From: Rhynchopus sp. YZ270_cl-10
Lineage: Eukaryota; Euglenozoa; Diplonemea; Diplonemida; Diplonemidae
DNA: 64,000 nt
Direction of reading: 5' to 3'
Assembly: GCA_964035575.1 (NCBI GenBank)
Contig: OZ037858.1
Coordinates: 806,001 to 870,000, forward strand
Shown: piece after piece, positions 28,882-38,558 of the stretch
Numbering within the stretch: the first letter of the stretch is position 1
Layout: the number at the start of each line of letters is the position of its first letter
Made by a program: the position numbers and the translations under genes
Notes under the pieces: model-generated
Told to the model about the DNA's origin: nothing
Databases searched by the model: none
The model's input: the letters and a program-made list of their open reading frames with translations, nothing else

Positions 28882-30968
28882 TTTGAGCACCTACCCTACC
28901 CCAGGTGGACGATAGTCAACAAAGTAGTATGTCTTTTTTTGGGATGTGTGTTGAGTGGTGTGGTTCCTAAGGGAAGGGTATTGTGCATGTGTGCGAAAGG
29001 CGTATTCATCAGTTGAACTTCTTCATTCTGACTCTCATAGAGCGTATCACTTTCCTCGCGAATCAGGTGTGAGCAGAATGTAGGCTGCGGTCAGCGGAGT
29101 GCACCCCGTTCCCCTCCTTCCGCATCCCCATCCTTTAATACCTTCCTCTGCCTCTCCCTCCACACCTCGACAACACAGATTCAAACCACAAACCACCTAT
29201 AACTATGTCCACAAGACAAGCACCCCACAGCACCGCGGCGCGCACCCTCTGTGTGCTGCTGTGTGTCTCGCAGGCATACGGACACGGACACGTGACGGAG
29301 CCGCCGTCGCGTGCAGAGCTCTGTTCGAACATCCACACCCCCGCTTCAGAGAAGAACACGAACTGCGGGAAGATCAAATGGCAGCCCTTCAGCATCGAGG
29401 GGCCGGACGGGTGGCCGGCAGACGGGACGATCCCGGCAGGAGGTGCACAATCGCGCTTCCCGGAGCTGAACGAGCAGACGGCGACACGCTGGGGGAAGGT
29501 GCCGATGTCGGGCGGGGCCACGAAGTTCACGTGGACGTTCAACAAGCAAGCAAACCACGTGACAAAGGGCTACACGTACTACATGACGCGGGCAGGGTGG
29601 AACCCGAATGCACCGCTGACACGCGCCACGTTTGAGGACGCACCGTTCTGTGTTGTGGACGGAGGCATGAAGAAGCCGCCGATGACAACGGACCACACGT
29701 GCAACGTGCCGACGCTGGAGGGATACCACATCATTCTGAGTGTGTGGGATGTGGGTGACACATCGAACAGCTTCTTCAACGTGATTGACGTCATGTTCTC
29801 TGGTGGTGTCAGCCCTCCTGTGCCTGTGCCGACAGTGCCAGCACCTGTGCCAACCACTCCCTGTGCCTCGTCTGCCTTCTGTGTGTACGCTGCGTGCAAG
29901 CGTGATGCCAGCTGCTGTGCTGCAGCAGGGACGCCGTGTGCACAGTTCGACGGGTGGTACGCAGAGTGCATGCAGAGCTCGTCACCGCCACCGGCAACAT
30001 CACCACCCACACCTCCTGCACCTGTGCCCGTGCCGTCGAGTGCGTGCAGCGGGTCGACGCTGTCTGTGTATTCGAACTGTCTGGGGGCCACGGCGTGCTG
30101 TGAGAGCGGCACACAGTGCTACGAGCAGTCGCAGTGGTACGCACAGTGCCTCAGAACGTGCACACCTGGAGGCGGCTGGTCGTGCAAGGTGCTTGGGTGA
30201 GCATCCGATGATGGGGTGTCACCTCCATACATACATATCGAACAAAGCAACTTGAGGAGTCGGGAGGGCACACATGCACACCTTGTTGCTGTGGACCTGC
30301 TGCCTTCACTTCCTGCTTTGTTTCGACAACTTCCTCTCTCTTTTTTGTTCCCTTCGACTATATTCTATTTTCTAAACAGGCTTTGTGCCTGCATCTCTCT
30401 ATTTGCTCTCTATTCTATGATCCGACTATTCGGAAGTCTTCTTATTCATTTCTCATCTAAGCATCCATGAACATCTCATCAGGCGTGGGGTCTTTATCTC
30501 CCTCAATTTTACTCTTTTCCCCCTCGTTTTCGTTCTGGGTCTCTTTGTCTTTTGGTATTTGCCGCAGGCTTTTGACCTATTTGCAGTGGCTTCAATGCCC
30601 CCTCAATAAGGAGCCAATGCCAACAATACATTCACAAAGAAAGAGACCGTACGATCCACCCTCAAAACAAAACAAAAGACCACCAAAGCACAACACCCGA
30701 TGCCGCGCATGTCCCAAGGCTCTCTTGGTGTAGAGCGCTGTGTCTTCCCAACTTCAGCAGTATTCCTTCTTTTTGAACTTTTTTTGTGTTTGGTGTTCAC
30801 TTTATAGAAAAATTAGTCAAAGAAGGACGCAGCTGGAACAAAACAATATTAAACAAAGATGCCCCCTTTTCATATCCCCTCTTTGTTCTCCACTTCTCTT
30901 ACTTTCACCCAAAAATCCGCTGATGCTGATCACGATGTTCTGTTGTCCGAATGTCCGCACGCGGGGAT
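28882..30968 (+). repeat. tandem duplication unit 1 (LPMO locus)
   Basis: About 2.09 kb, repeated from 30969 with high identity through promoter, coding region and 3' flank. Starts TTTGAGCACCTACCCTACCC. It lacks the 255-bp segment present in unit 2. Confidence 0.9.
29205..30200 (+). CDS. secreted AA10 lytic polysaccharide monooxygenase with two CBM1-like domains
   Basis: Copper enzyme predicted to cleave chitin or cellulose oxidatively outside the cell. 331 residues. The signal peptide ends near ...SQAYG, leaving HGHVTEPPSRAELC with the N-terminal His that forms the copper His-brace. Family motifs follow: NTNCG, SIEGPDGWP, ELNEQTATRW, FTWTF, then NHVT (second His), YYMTRAGWNPNAPLTRA, PFC and VIDVMFSGG. 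After the roughly 190-residue catalytic domain comes a Pro/Val linker. Two 40-residue Cys-rich modules separated by another Pro linker follow; their WYAECM and WYAQCL ends resemble fungal-type CBM1. The start ATG is the first after the pyrimidine-rich leader near 29100-29165. Differs from the copy at 31294 by a KQ insertion before ANHVT and a few substitutions. Confidence 0.9.
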   Translation: MSTRQAPHSTAARTLCVLLCVSQAYGHGHVTEPPSRAELCSNIHTPASEKNTNCGKIKWQPFSIEGPDGWPADGTIPAGGAQSRFPELNEQTATRWGKVPMSGGATKFTWTFNKQANHVTKGYTYYMTRAGWNPNAPLTRATFEDAPFCVVDGGMKKPPMTTDHTCNVPTLEGYHIILSVWDVGDTSNSFFNVIDVMFSGGVSPPVPVPTVPAPVPTTPCASSAFCVYAACKRDASCCAAAGTPCAQFDGWYAECMQSSSPPPATSPPTPPAPVPVPSSACSGSTLSVYSNCLGATACCESGTQCYEQSQWYAQCLRTCTPGGGWSCKVLG

Positions 30969-31293
30969 TTTGAGCACCTACCCTACCCCAGGTGGGCGAT
31001 AGTCGACAAAGAAGTATGTCTTTTTTTGGGATGTGTGTTGAGTGGTGTGGTTCCTAAGGGAAGGGTATTGTGCATGTGTGCGAAAGGCGTATTCATCAGT
31101 TGAACTTCTTCATTCTGACTCTCATAGAGCGTATCACTTTCCTCGCGAATCAGGTGTGAGCAGAATGTAGGCTGCGGTCAGCAGAGTGCACCCCGTTCCC
31201 CTCCTTCCGCATCCCCATCCTTTAATACCTTCCTCTGCCTCTCCCTCCACACCTCGACAACACAGATTCAAACCACAAACCACCTATAACACT

Positions 31294-32283
31294 ATGTCCA
31301 CAAGACAAGCACCCCACAGCACCGCGGCGCGAACCCTCTGTGTGCTGCTGTGTGTCTCGCAGGCATACGGACACGGGCACGTGTTGGACCCGCCGTCGCG
31401 TGCAGAGCTCTGTTCGAACACCCACACCCCCGCTTCAGAGAAGAACACAAACTGCGGGCAGATCATGTGGGAGCCCTTCAGCATCGAGGGGCCGGACGGG
31501 TGGCCGGCAGACGGGACGATCCCGGCAGGAGGTGCACACTCGCGCTTCCCGGAGCTGAACGAACAGACGGCGACACGCTGGGGGAAGGTGCCGATGTCGG
31601 GCGGGGCCACGAAGTTCACGTGGACGTTCAACGCAAACCACGTGACGAAGGACTACACGTACTACATGACGCGGGCAGGGTGGAACCCGAATGCACCGCT
31701 GACACGCGCAACGTTTGAGGACGCACCGTTCTGTGTTGTGGACGGAGGCATGAAGCAGCCGCCGATGACGACGGACCACACGTGCAACGTGCCGACGCTG
31801 GAGGGATACCACATCATTCTGAGTGTGTGGGATGTGGGTGACACATCGAACAGCTTCTTCAACGTGATTGACGTCATGTTCTCTGGTGGTGTCAGCCCTC
31901 CTGTGCCTGTGCCGACAGTGCCGGCACCTGTGCCAACCACTCCCTGTGCCTCGTCTGCCTTCTGTGTGTACGCTGCGTGCAAGCGTGATGCCAGCTGCTG
32001 TGCTGCAGCAGGGACGCCGTGTGCACAGTTCGACGGGTGGTACGCAGAGTGCATGCAGAGCTCGTCACCGCCACCGGCAACATCCCCACCCACACCTCCT
32101 ACACCTGTGCCCGTGCCGTCGAGTGCGTGCAGCGGGTCGACGCTGTCTGTGTATTCGAACTGTCTGGGGGCCACAGCGTGCTGTGAGAGCGGCACACAGT
32201 GCTACGAGCAGTCGCAGTGGTACGCACAGTGCCTCAGAACGTGCACACCTGGAGGCGGCTGGTCGTGCAAGGTGCTTGGGTGA
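31294..32283 (+). CDS. secreted AA10 lytic polysaccharide monooxygenase, tandem copy
   Basis: 329 residues with the same layout as the upstream copy: signal peptide to ...SQAYG, mature HGHVLDPPSRAELC, NTNCG, SIEGPDGWP, NHVT, GWNPNAPLTRA, a Pro/Val linker and two Cys-rich CBM1-like modules. Changes lie mainly near the active-site face: TEPPS becomes LDPPS, GKIKWQP becomes GQIMWEP, and the KQ pair before ANHVT is absent. These could alter substrate preference. The flanks are also duplicated, so both copies probably share expression signals. The in-frame codons upstream of 31294 have no ATG and belong to the leader. Confidence 0.9.
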   Translation: MSTRQAPHSTAARTLCVLLCVSQAYGHGHVLDPPSRAELCSNTHTPASEKNTNCGQIMWEPFSIEGPDGWPADGTIPAGGAHSRFPELNEQTATRWGKVPMSGGATKFTWTFNANHVTKDYTYYMTRAGWNPNAPLTRATFEDAPFCVVDGGMKQPPMTTDHTCNVPTLEGYHIILSVWDVGDTSNSFFNVIDVMFSGGVSPPVPVPTVPAPVPTTPCASSAFCVYAACKRDASCCAAAGTPCAQFDGWYAECMQSSSPPPATSPPTPPTPVPVPSSACSGSTLSVYSNCLGATACCESGTQCYEQSQWYAQCLRTCTPGGGWSCKVLG

Positions 32284-32548
32284 GCATCCGATGATGGGGT
32301 GTCACCTCCATACATACATATCGAACAAAGCAACTTGAGGAGTCGGGAGGGCACACATGCACACCTTGTTGCTGTGGACCTGCTGCCTTCACTTCCTGCT
32401 TTGTTTCGACAACTTCCTCTCTCTTTTTTGTTCCCTTCGACTATATTCTATTTTCTAAACAGGCTTTGTGCCTGCATCTCTCTATTTGCTCTCTATTCTA
32501 TGATCCGACTATTCGGAAGTCTTCTTATTCATTTCTCATCTGAGCATC

Positions 32549-32803
32549 AGAATTTCTCCGTTCAGCACAACGCACCAAAGCAATGCTGCAACGTTTACTA
32601 GAACAGGAGGATGCGATTGCCAAACAAAAAAAGTGGAGATTGCACAACTGTGGCAACACAACCGAGGCAACTACACTACTCCAACAAGTTATCGAAGAAA
32701 GGTATTCTTTGCTGAGTACACCCTTTTCATTTTCCTTTTCCCCCCGCGCCTTTGCCCCCTTGCTGCTTTCTGTTGCATCAGGAGCAGTCGTTCTTTTGTG
32801 TTC
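32549..32803 (+). other. 255-bp segment unique to unit 2, with an exon-like stretch
   Basis: Absent from unit 1. It holds 136 nt at 32566-32701 bounded by TTCAG and GTATTC, with one open frame including AMLQRLLEQEDAIAKQKKW and ATTLLQQVIEER, a helical charged sequence. It may be a stray exon of an unknown gene, either gained by unit 2 or lost from unit 1. Confidence 0.45.
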
Positions 32804-33592
32804 CATGAACATCTCATCAGGCGTGGGGTCTTTATCTCCCTCAATTTTACTCTTTTCCCTCTCGTTTTCGTTCTGGGGTCTCTTTGTCTTTTGGTATTTG
32901 CCGCAGGCTTTTGACCTATTTGCAGTGGCTTCAATGCCCCCTCAATAAGGAGCCAATGCCAACAATACATTTACAAAGAAAGAGACCGTACGATCCACCC
33001 TCAAAACAAAACAAAAGACCACCAAAGCACAACACCCGATGCCGCGCATGTCCCAAGGCTCTCTTGGTGTAGAGCGCTGTGTCTTCCCAACTTCAGCAGT
33101 ATTCCTTCTTTTTGAACTTTTTTTTGTGTTTGTGTTCACTTTATAGAAAAATTAGTCAAAGAAGGACGCAGCTGGAACAAAACAATATTAAACAAAGATG
33201 CCCCCTTTTCATATCCCCTCTTTGTTCTCCACTTCTCTTACTTTCACCCAAAAATCCTGCTGATGCTGATCACGAATTGTCCGAATATCTGCACGCAACA
33301 GGATGGATACGATCAACACAGAACAGACGAATAAATCGAGCGGGTGACCTTCAAGGCGATATTTCATTGCACTTGATCACTTTGATACCGATTGTAATTT
33401 GACTATGCACGGCGTTGAGAGAAAAAAACTATAGACGCGCTGTGCGGGGGGAAATAATAAAACCTACATTCTTGAACTCTTCTATACGACGTGGTTTTCA
33501 TTGGACGCATCCTTTCTCAAGCTTTTCTCCTCCCCCTCCTATCAACATCACAGACGATCCTTTTATACATTTTTTTTTACATTTTTTTGAAA

Positions 33593-36136
33593 ATGTCTGA
33601 CACCCGAAAACGCTCCCGATCCCCTTCCCCTGAACCTTCCCCCAAACGGCATAAACTTTCCGTTGACATTCCTGCCTTCTTTGCTGCCATGGAACGTGAC
33701 GACATTCCTGCTATTCGTGCCCTCTTCCCTACCCCTCCTGAGGGAGTGATGGAGATCTTGGACCCTGAGGGGTTCGATCCGTATTATTTTGCGTTGTCGG
33801 TGAATTCATGCAAAATGATGAATTTTTTGAAAACTGAGTGGGGAGTATCTGTGTTGAGTGTACTATGTGATGGGTGCACACCGTTACATGCTGCAGCGTT
33901 GTATAATTCGTATGACGCAATGCGATTGTTGAAGACGTGGGGAGCTGATGTACAGTCACTGCATGCGGAGGAGGGTTCCACCCCCATCCACGGAGCCGCG
34001 GTTGCGATGAAAGATGAGATCGAAGGGTTGCAAATATTTAAAGAATGGGGCCTAGATCCTAATCAACGAGACAACGCAGGGGCCACACCGCTTCACCGCG
34101 CTGCAGAGGTAGACCACCCTAACGTTGTCTCCCAACTTCTTTCTTGGGGTGCCGATATTAATGTAAAAAGCAAAGAGGGTATCACACCGCTGCACACTGC
34201 ATTACACTGCAACAGTCACTCCGTTCTCGAAACAATAAAAAACCATGTTGGAGTAGATTCTCTTCGCCACACTATAGACGAGGATGGGTGGACTCTATTA
34301 CACACTGCGGCAGGTAGTGGCAGTATTGAGTGTATGAAGCTCCTATTAAAATGGGGCTTTGATCTGCGAGCAACCGATTTAACTGGGAGAACCCCCATGC
34401 ACGCAGCAGCTTTGAACGGAAACATCCAAGCCATGGCCTTTTTGAAGGAGAACAACGTTTCTTTGGAGGATGTCGATGATGATGGAAACACTGCATTCAG
34501 GGTATGCGCGATGTTCAACAAATCCGATGCAATGACGGCCCTGAAGGAATGGGGTGCAGACTGGAAGGCCGTTGCGAAGGATGGGTCTACCGTTCTCCAC
34601 AGCGCTGCAGCGCACGACAGCGAAGCTGCGATCCAGCTGGTCATCGAGACCTGGGGTGCCAAAGAGCTGCTCAACGTGCCCGACGACGACGGATGGACTG
34701 CAGCGCACTTTGCTGCAAACCGCGACGCCACCCGCACCCTCACGCACCTCAAAGGGTATGGTGCGAAGCTGATGAAGCGCTGCAAACAAGGTTGCACACC
34801 ATTCCACGTTGCGGTAGAAGGCAATGCGGTGAACACGATGACGTTGCTGCGAGAGTGGAAGCAGGACTGCAACAAACGGGATAAGTCTAGCTACATGCCG
34901 ATCCACACTGCAGCAGGGACAAACTGCGTCGAGGCGCTCACACTTCTCAAAGAATGGAACATCAACCTCACCGAACGCGCCAAAGCTGGCTGGACCCTCC
35001 TCCACATTGCCGCAGCGAGCGACGCGAACCAAACCCTCGAACTCCTTTTGACCTGGAAGTCCTGCGACATCAACGCAACCGACCACGCCGGGCACACCCC
35101 ATTCCAGATTGCAGCAGAGTACGGCAACTCTGACGCAATGCACATATTAAAGAAATACGACGCCATCACCGACTTTTCCACCTCCAACCTCTGGGCCGTC
35201 ACCGCTGTCATGAACGGCGGAGAAAAATCCCTCACACTCCTTCAAGGATGGGGCGTAGACCCTCGCAAGAAGGATGCCCAAGGGTACTGCATGATGCACC
35301 GTGCCGCTATGAACGACGCAAACGAAGCGATGCAGACATTATACAAAGCATACCCAGATGTTTCCATGAAGGACGGAGAAGGCCGCACCCCGCTGCATGC
35401 TGCTGCTGATACTGGGAGTCTCAAAAGCGTTGCGCTTCTCCTTGAGTGGCAGAAGGACATTAATGTGACCGACACCACCGGGCTCACCCCCATGCACTAC
35501 GCTGCAGCACGCAACTACCACGACGTCATGCGGCTCCTCCGCTCCCACGGCGCCTCCTTCGATTCACCCGACGCAGACGGCCAAACCCCCCTTTCCCTCG
35601 CTGCCGTCTACGGTTGCGAAGATGCCGTCCGTCTCTTAGCCTCTTGGGGCGCCAACATCAACACACGAACCGCAACCGGAAACACCCCCTTCCTCATGGC
35701 AACAGAGGAAGAACGTATCGGGACGATGGATATCCTAAAAGATCTGGGAGCTGACATATCAGCAAGAGAGTTGCAGGCTGATTGGACTCCTTTGCACGTT
35801 GCGGCGTCGAAGAATCACTGCAAGGCGTTAGAGCGGTTACGGTCTTATGGTGCAGATCTAAACGCGACAGGGAAGAAAGGGGAGACTCCCCTGCACGCAG
35901 CAGCAGTAGCCGGTTCAGCAGACGCAATGCGGTTGCTTAAGAAGTACGGTGCGAATATCCACCTCCGTAACAAAGAAGGTGCCGATGCCATATTCTTTGC
36001 CCTCTGCCTCAAAAACTGCCGCGTAGAATCAATCTTCAACGACGAAGAAATAAAAACCTCACTAGAAAACCTCTCACCACAAGTCCTCACCTCTCTGGTG
36101 AATAGAAACAACTCTGGAGTTGAACCCGAAGAGTAG
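33593..36136 (+). CDS. ankyrin-repeat protein, about 22 repeats
   Basis: 847-residue intronless protein. The N-terminus (KRSRSPSPEPSPKRHK) looks like a nuclear localisation signal with SR/SP phosphorylation sites. From about residue 85 to the end there are some 22 consecutive ankyrin repeats of about 33 residues. Good examples are DGCTPLHAAALYNSYDAMRL, TGRTPMHAAALNGNIQAMAF and EGRTPLHAAADTGSLKSVAL, with conserved TPLH and a W-G-A-D/L-N end. Many repeats have WG in place of the usual HG, a lineage flavour. It is a scaffold or adaptor; partner and process are unknown. The ATG follows a pyrimidine tract ending in CAG at 33551-33553. Codons are more AT-rich in the first third than in the rest. 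Confidence 0.88.
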   Translation: MSDTRKRSRSPSPEPSPKRHKLSVDIPAFFAAMERDDIPAIRALFPTPPEGVMEILDPEGFDPYYFALSVNSCKMMNFLKTEWGVSVLSVLCDGCTPLHAAALYNSYDAMRLLKTWGADVQSLHAEEGSTPIHGAAVAMKDEIEGLQIFKEWGLDPNQRDNAGATPLHRAAEVDHPNVVSQLLSWGADINVKSKEGITPLHTALHCNSHSVLETIKNHVGVDSLRHTIDEDGWTLLHTAAGSGSIECMKLLLKWGFDLRATDLTGRTPMHAAALNGNIQAMAFLKENNVSLEDVDDDGNTAFRVCAMFNKSDAMTALKEWGADWKAVAKDGSTVLHSAAAHDSEAAIQLVIETWGAKELLNVPDDDGWTAAHFAANRDATRTLTHLKGYGAKLMKRCKQGCTPFHVAVEGNAVNTMTLLREWKQDCNKRDKSSYMPIHTAAGTNCVEALTLLKEWNINLTERAKAGWTLLHIAAASDANQTLELLLTWKSCDINATDHAGHTPFQIAAEYGNSDAMHILKKYDAITDFSTSNLWAVTAVMNGGEKSLTLLQGWGVDPRKKDAQGYCMMHRAAMNDANEAMQTLYKAYPDVSMKDGEGRTPLHAAADTGSLKSVALLLEWQKDINVTDTTGLTPMHYAAARNYHDVMRLLRSHGASFDSPDADGQTPLSLAAVYGCEDAVRLLASWGANINTRTATGNTPFLMATEEERIGTMDILKDLGADISARELQADWTPLHVAASKNHCKALERLRSYGADLNATGKKGETPLHAAAVAGSADAMRLLKKYGANIHLRNKEGADAIFFALCLKNCRVESIFNDEEIKTSLENLSPQVLTSLVNRNNSGVEPEE

Positions 36137-36423
36137 ATTGGGGGGGTCAAGGAGGGGGAGGGGAAAGCGTCTAAACTTTTGAGTGCTGACCCTGAAGGGT
36201 GCTTAGGCGATTTGGTGTAATAAATGGCTTTCTGCTATGGGGGAAAGATGGGGGGGGATAGTTTCTAGCTTGGGGGGGTTTTTTTTTTTGAATTTCAATA
36301 GAAAATCATTCATACTTCTGTGTTTCGCCCAGCTTTGAGCACACAAAGACCCAATTTTTATCGTTTCACTGCGTATTTCACATTATGCCATTTCCTTTTT
36401 AGGTCTCGAACCAACACAAAGAT

Positions 36424-38424
36424 ATGAATATGCACATGCTTAGCAACTTTATGCGAGTGAACCAGTTGGAGGGAGACGCCCCAAGGGAAGAGCCATGGAA
36501 CGGCGATGTGGGGCAGCTCCTTTCGCAGGAGCCTGGCGCCCGCCACCCGCCGCCACCACCCACAACAGCGCAGGCATCGCCTTCGTCCTTCTCACAGGGC
36601 AACCAGCACCAGCAGCAGCGAGGTAGCGTCCCAGATCTGGCAGCCTGGGGCATACAAACCGGATCTGGTAAAACCCACACACCCCCATCCAACACACGCT
36701 CCGCAACCAGAACCAACTCCTCCGGCACCCTCCAGCGCATCGTCCCCAAGAACGTGAAGGAGTCCTCCATGTTCCCCCAAGCACCACCCACACCGCCACC
36801 ACCCCCGCCGGTCGAAAGTAGACAACAGCCCCCACCACCGCCAATCGACCCGCCGGCACCACCACCGCCGGAAGACCCGCCAGCACCCACGTCACCAGCG
36901 GCAGTGCCGCCGTCACCTCCCATGCCCCAGGTGCCTGTGCACCCCACCGTCCCAGCAACACTGCGTCTCGCAGACTACGGCACCGACAAAAACGACCCGG
37001 AGTGTGCATTCGAGGAGAGGCTTCCCGTCGCCCAGGGCATGATCGTCGTGACCGACACAGGCGACCTGGGAGAGGCGGAGGAACTCACAGAGGCCACTGT
37101 GGTAGTGAAGGCCCGGCGTGGGTACTGGGTGGAGCGGCCACGGCACCTCGTGGCGAAAGCACTGTTGGTGGTGCTGGACCCAGTGAGCGTGCTGAAGAGG
37201 CCAGACTTCAAATCAGTTATCCACATGTTGCAACAGTATGCTGTCATCGCCACGTGGTCGAGTGGGTTTGTCGACAACACAGAAAAAGACCTGAGCCTAC
37301 TTGGCTTGAACGCTGCGGATGTACTGTTTACGTACACTAAAAAACAGTGCACTAATGGAAAAAAGAACCTAACCACGGTTTGGGCGGAGTTCCCGGGATG
37401 GTCTGCAAGCGATACGTTGTTAGTGGAAGGGAGCAGAGACCAATCCGTGCAGTCTCTTAATGTATGTGCACCCTCCCACGGTAAAAAAAAAATCTTCAAG
37501 ACAAACACGAATCACTTTACTTCCGGTGTTTCGAGGTGACCAAGGCTGGCCATAACGAACTCCCTTTTTGCTGAACCAACCCACCCAACCCAACAGGTGA
37601 TGTACCTCCCTCCAGAGAGAGGCGCAGGAAAAGGCACAAACAACAACGTTGGTGACGAACACCACGCAGAAAGCCTCAAAAAGCTTCTAAAGGTATGCAT
37701 GCTTTCAAACACTACCATTTTGTCCCCCCCTCCCTTTCCCCCAAAAAAAAAACCACACTCCCCCACTCGCCCTTCAGGAACTATTCGCATCCCGCACAGA
37801 CGTCCGTATTTTCATGGAAAAATGCGTAGGACACTGGAAAAAGGTATTTCCCCATATGAACTTATTAATTCCCTTCACCTCTGAGTATTGCCTTCACATA
37901 ATGACTACGGGTTTGACCCGGTATGCCATTGGCTGAAGACAATCTCCAGTTGTTCTTAATGATTCCTGGGGATTTGTCCACAACATCACACCGACAGGGC
38001 ATATGGCCGAAGCCAGCAATTGCGCCTGTGTATGCAAAGCCTGTCGAGACACCAGCGAAACCTCTTCATATCCCTAAGGGTGTTGAACTAAGTGCACCTT
38101 GGGAGGGGGTTATCCAGATGTTTGTCGGAGCGACAAAGTTCACCGAGCAGAAGCGTACTCAAAAGGGACGTCCGGAGGATACAAGCAACAAGAAGCGCCT
38201 CACACCACTGCCGCAGCCCGTCGTGAAGGACACACGCCCAGCAAGCAGTGGTCGGGGTGGCAAGAAGGCGCCCACAGTTGTTCGCCCAGCCAGCGGGGGC
38301 AGGGTATGTCCTCCACAAACCTCTTCACTTTTTCCGGCTTTGAGCGCACAAATAAAAGACCCGATCTTTTTTTATATGACAGAGAGGTACGTCAATTTTT
38401 TTGGTAGAGATTAACACTCAATGA
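36424..38424 (+). CDS. FCP1/NIF-like HAD-fold protein, probably inactive (five exons)
   Basis: Exons 36424-37461, 37597-37692, 37778-37843, 37998-38303 and probably 38383-38424 give 515 residues. The first 180 residues are Pro-rich (PPTPPPPPPVES and similar runs). The HAD-like core follows: ALLVVLDPVSVLKRPDF, ATWSSG, LTTVWAEFPGWSASDTLLVEG, then the exon 2-3 segment ending RTDVRIFMEKCVGHWKK. This order matches NLI/FCP1-type phosphatases, but the catalytic DxDxT/V is LDPVS, lacking the second Asp, and the late acidic motif reads VEGSRD. A pseudophosphatase or binding module is likely. The C-terminal exons are basic with GRGGK and SGGRRG. Introns have GTATGT, GTATGC, GTATTT and GTATGT donors, all with CAG acceptors. 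The last exon is the least certain. Confidence 0.65.
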
Positions 38425-38558
38425 GGTCGGAGCAGCGTTTTTAAGCTTCACCTTTCCTTATTAAGGTTTGCAGGGTTGCAATTTGTTTCAACTTTGCGCA
38501 CGACGTAGAGAAGGTACCAACTAAACAAAATACATACATAGTGGAGCACACTCTAGGG
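38425..38558. other. 3' flank before the hAT insertion
   Basis: Probably 3' untranslated region of the FCP1-like gene. Ends in the CTCTAGGG target sequence at 38551-38558. Confidence 0.4.

Larger units (their letters stand above)
30969..33296 (+). repeat. tandem duplication unit 2 (LPMO locus)
   Basis: Homologous to 28882-30968 from TTTGAGCACC to about GCACGC. It carries an extra 255 bp at 32549-32803 between GCATC and CATGAAC, which are adjacent in unit 1. Confidence 0.9.

Noticed and set aside
33491-33592. 34-residue extension at the start of the ankyrin protein
   Set aside because: It begins at a non-ATG codon within the pyrimidine-rich leader, upstream of the likely splice acceptor.
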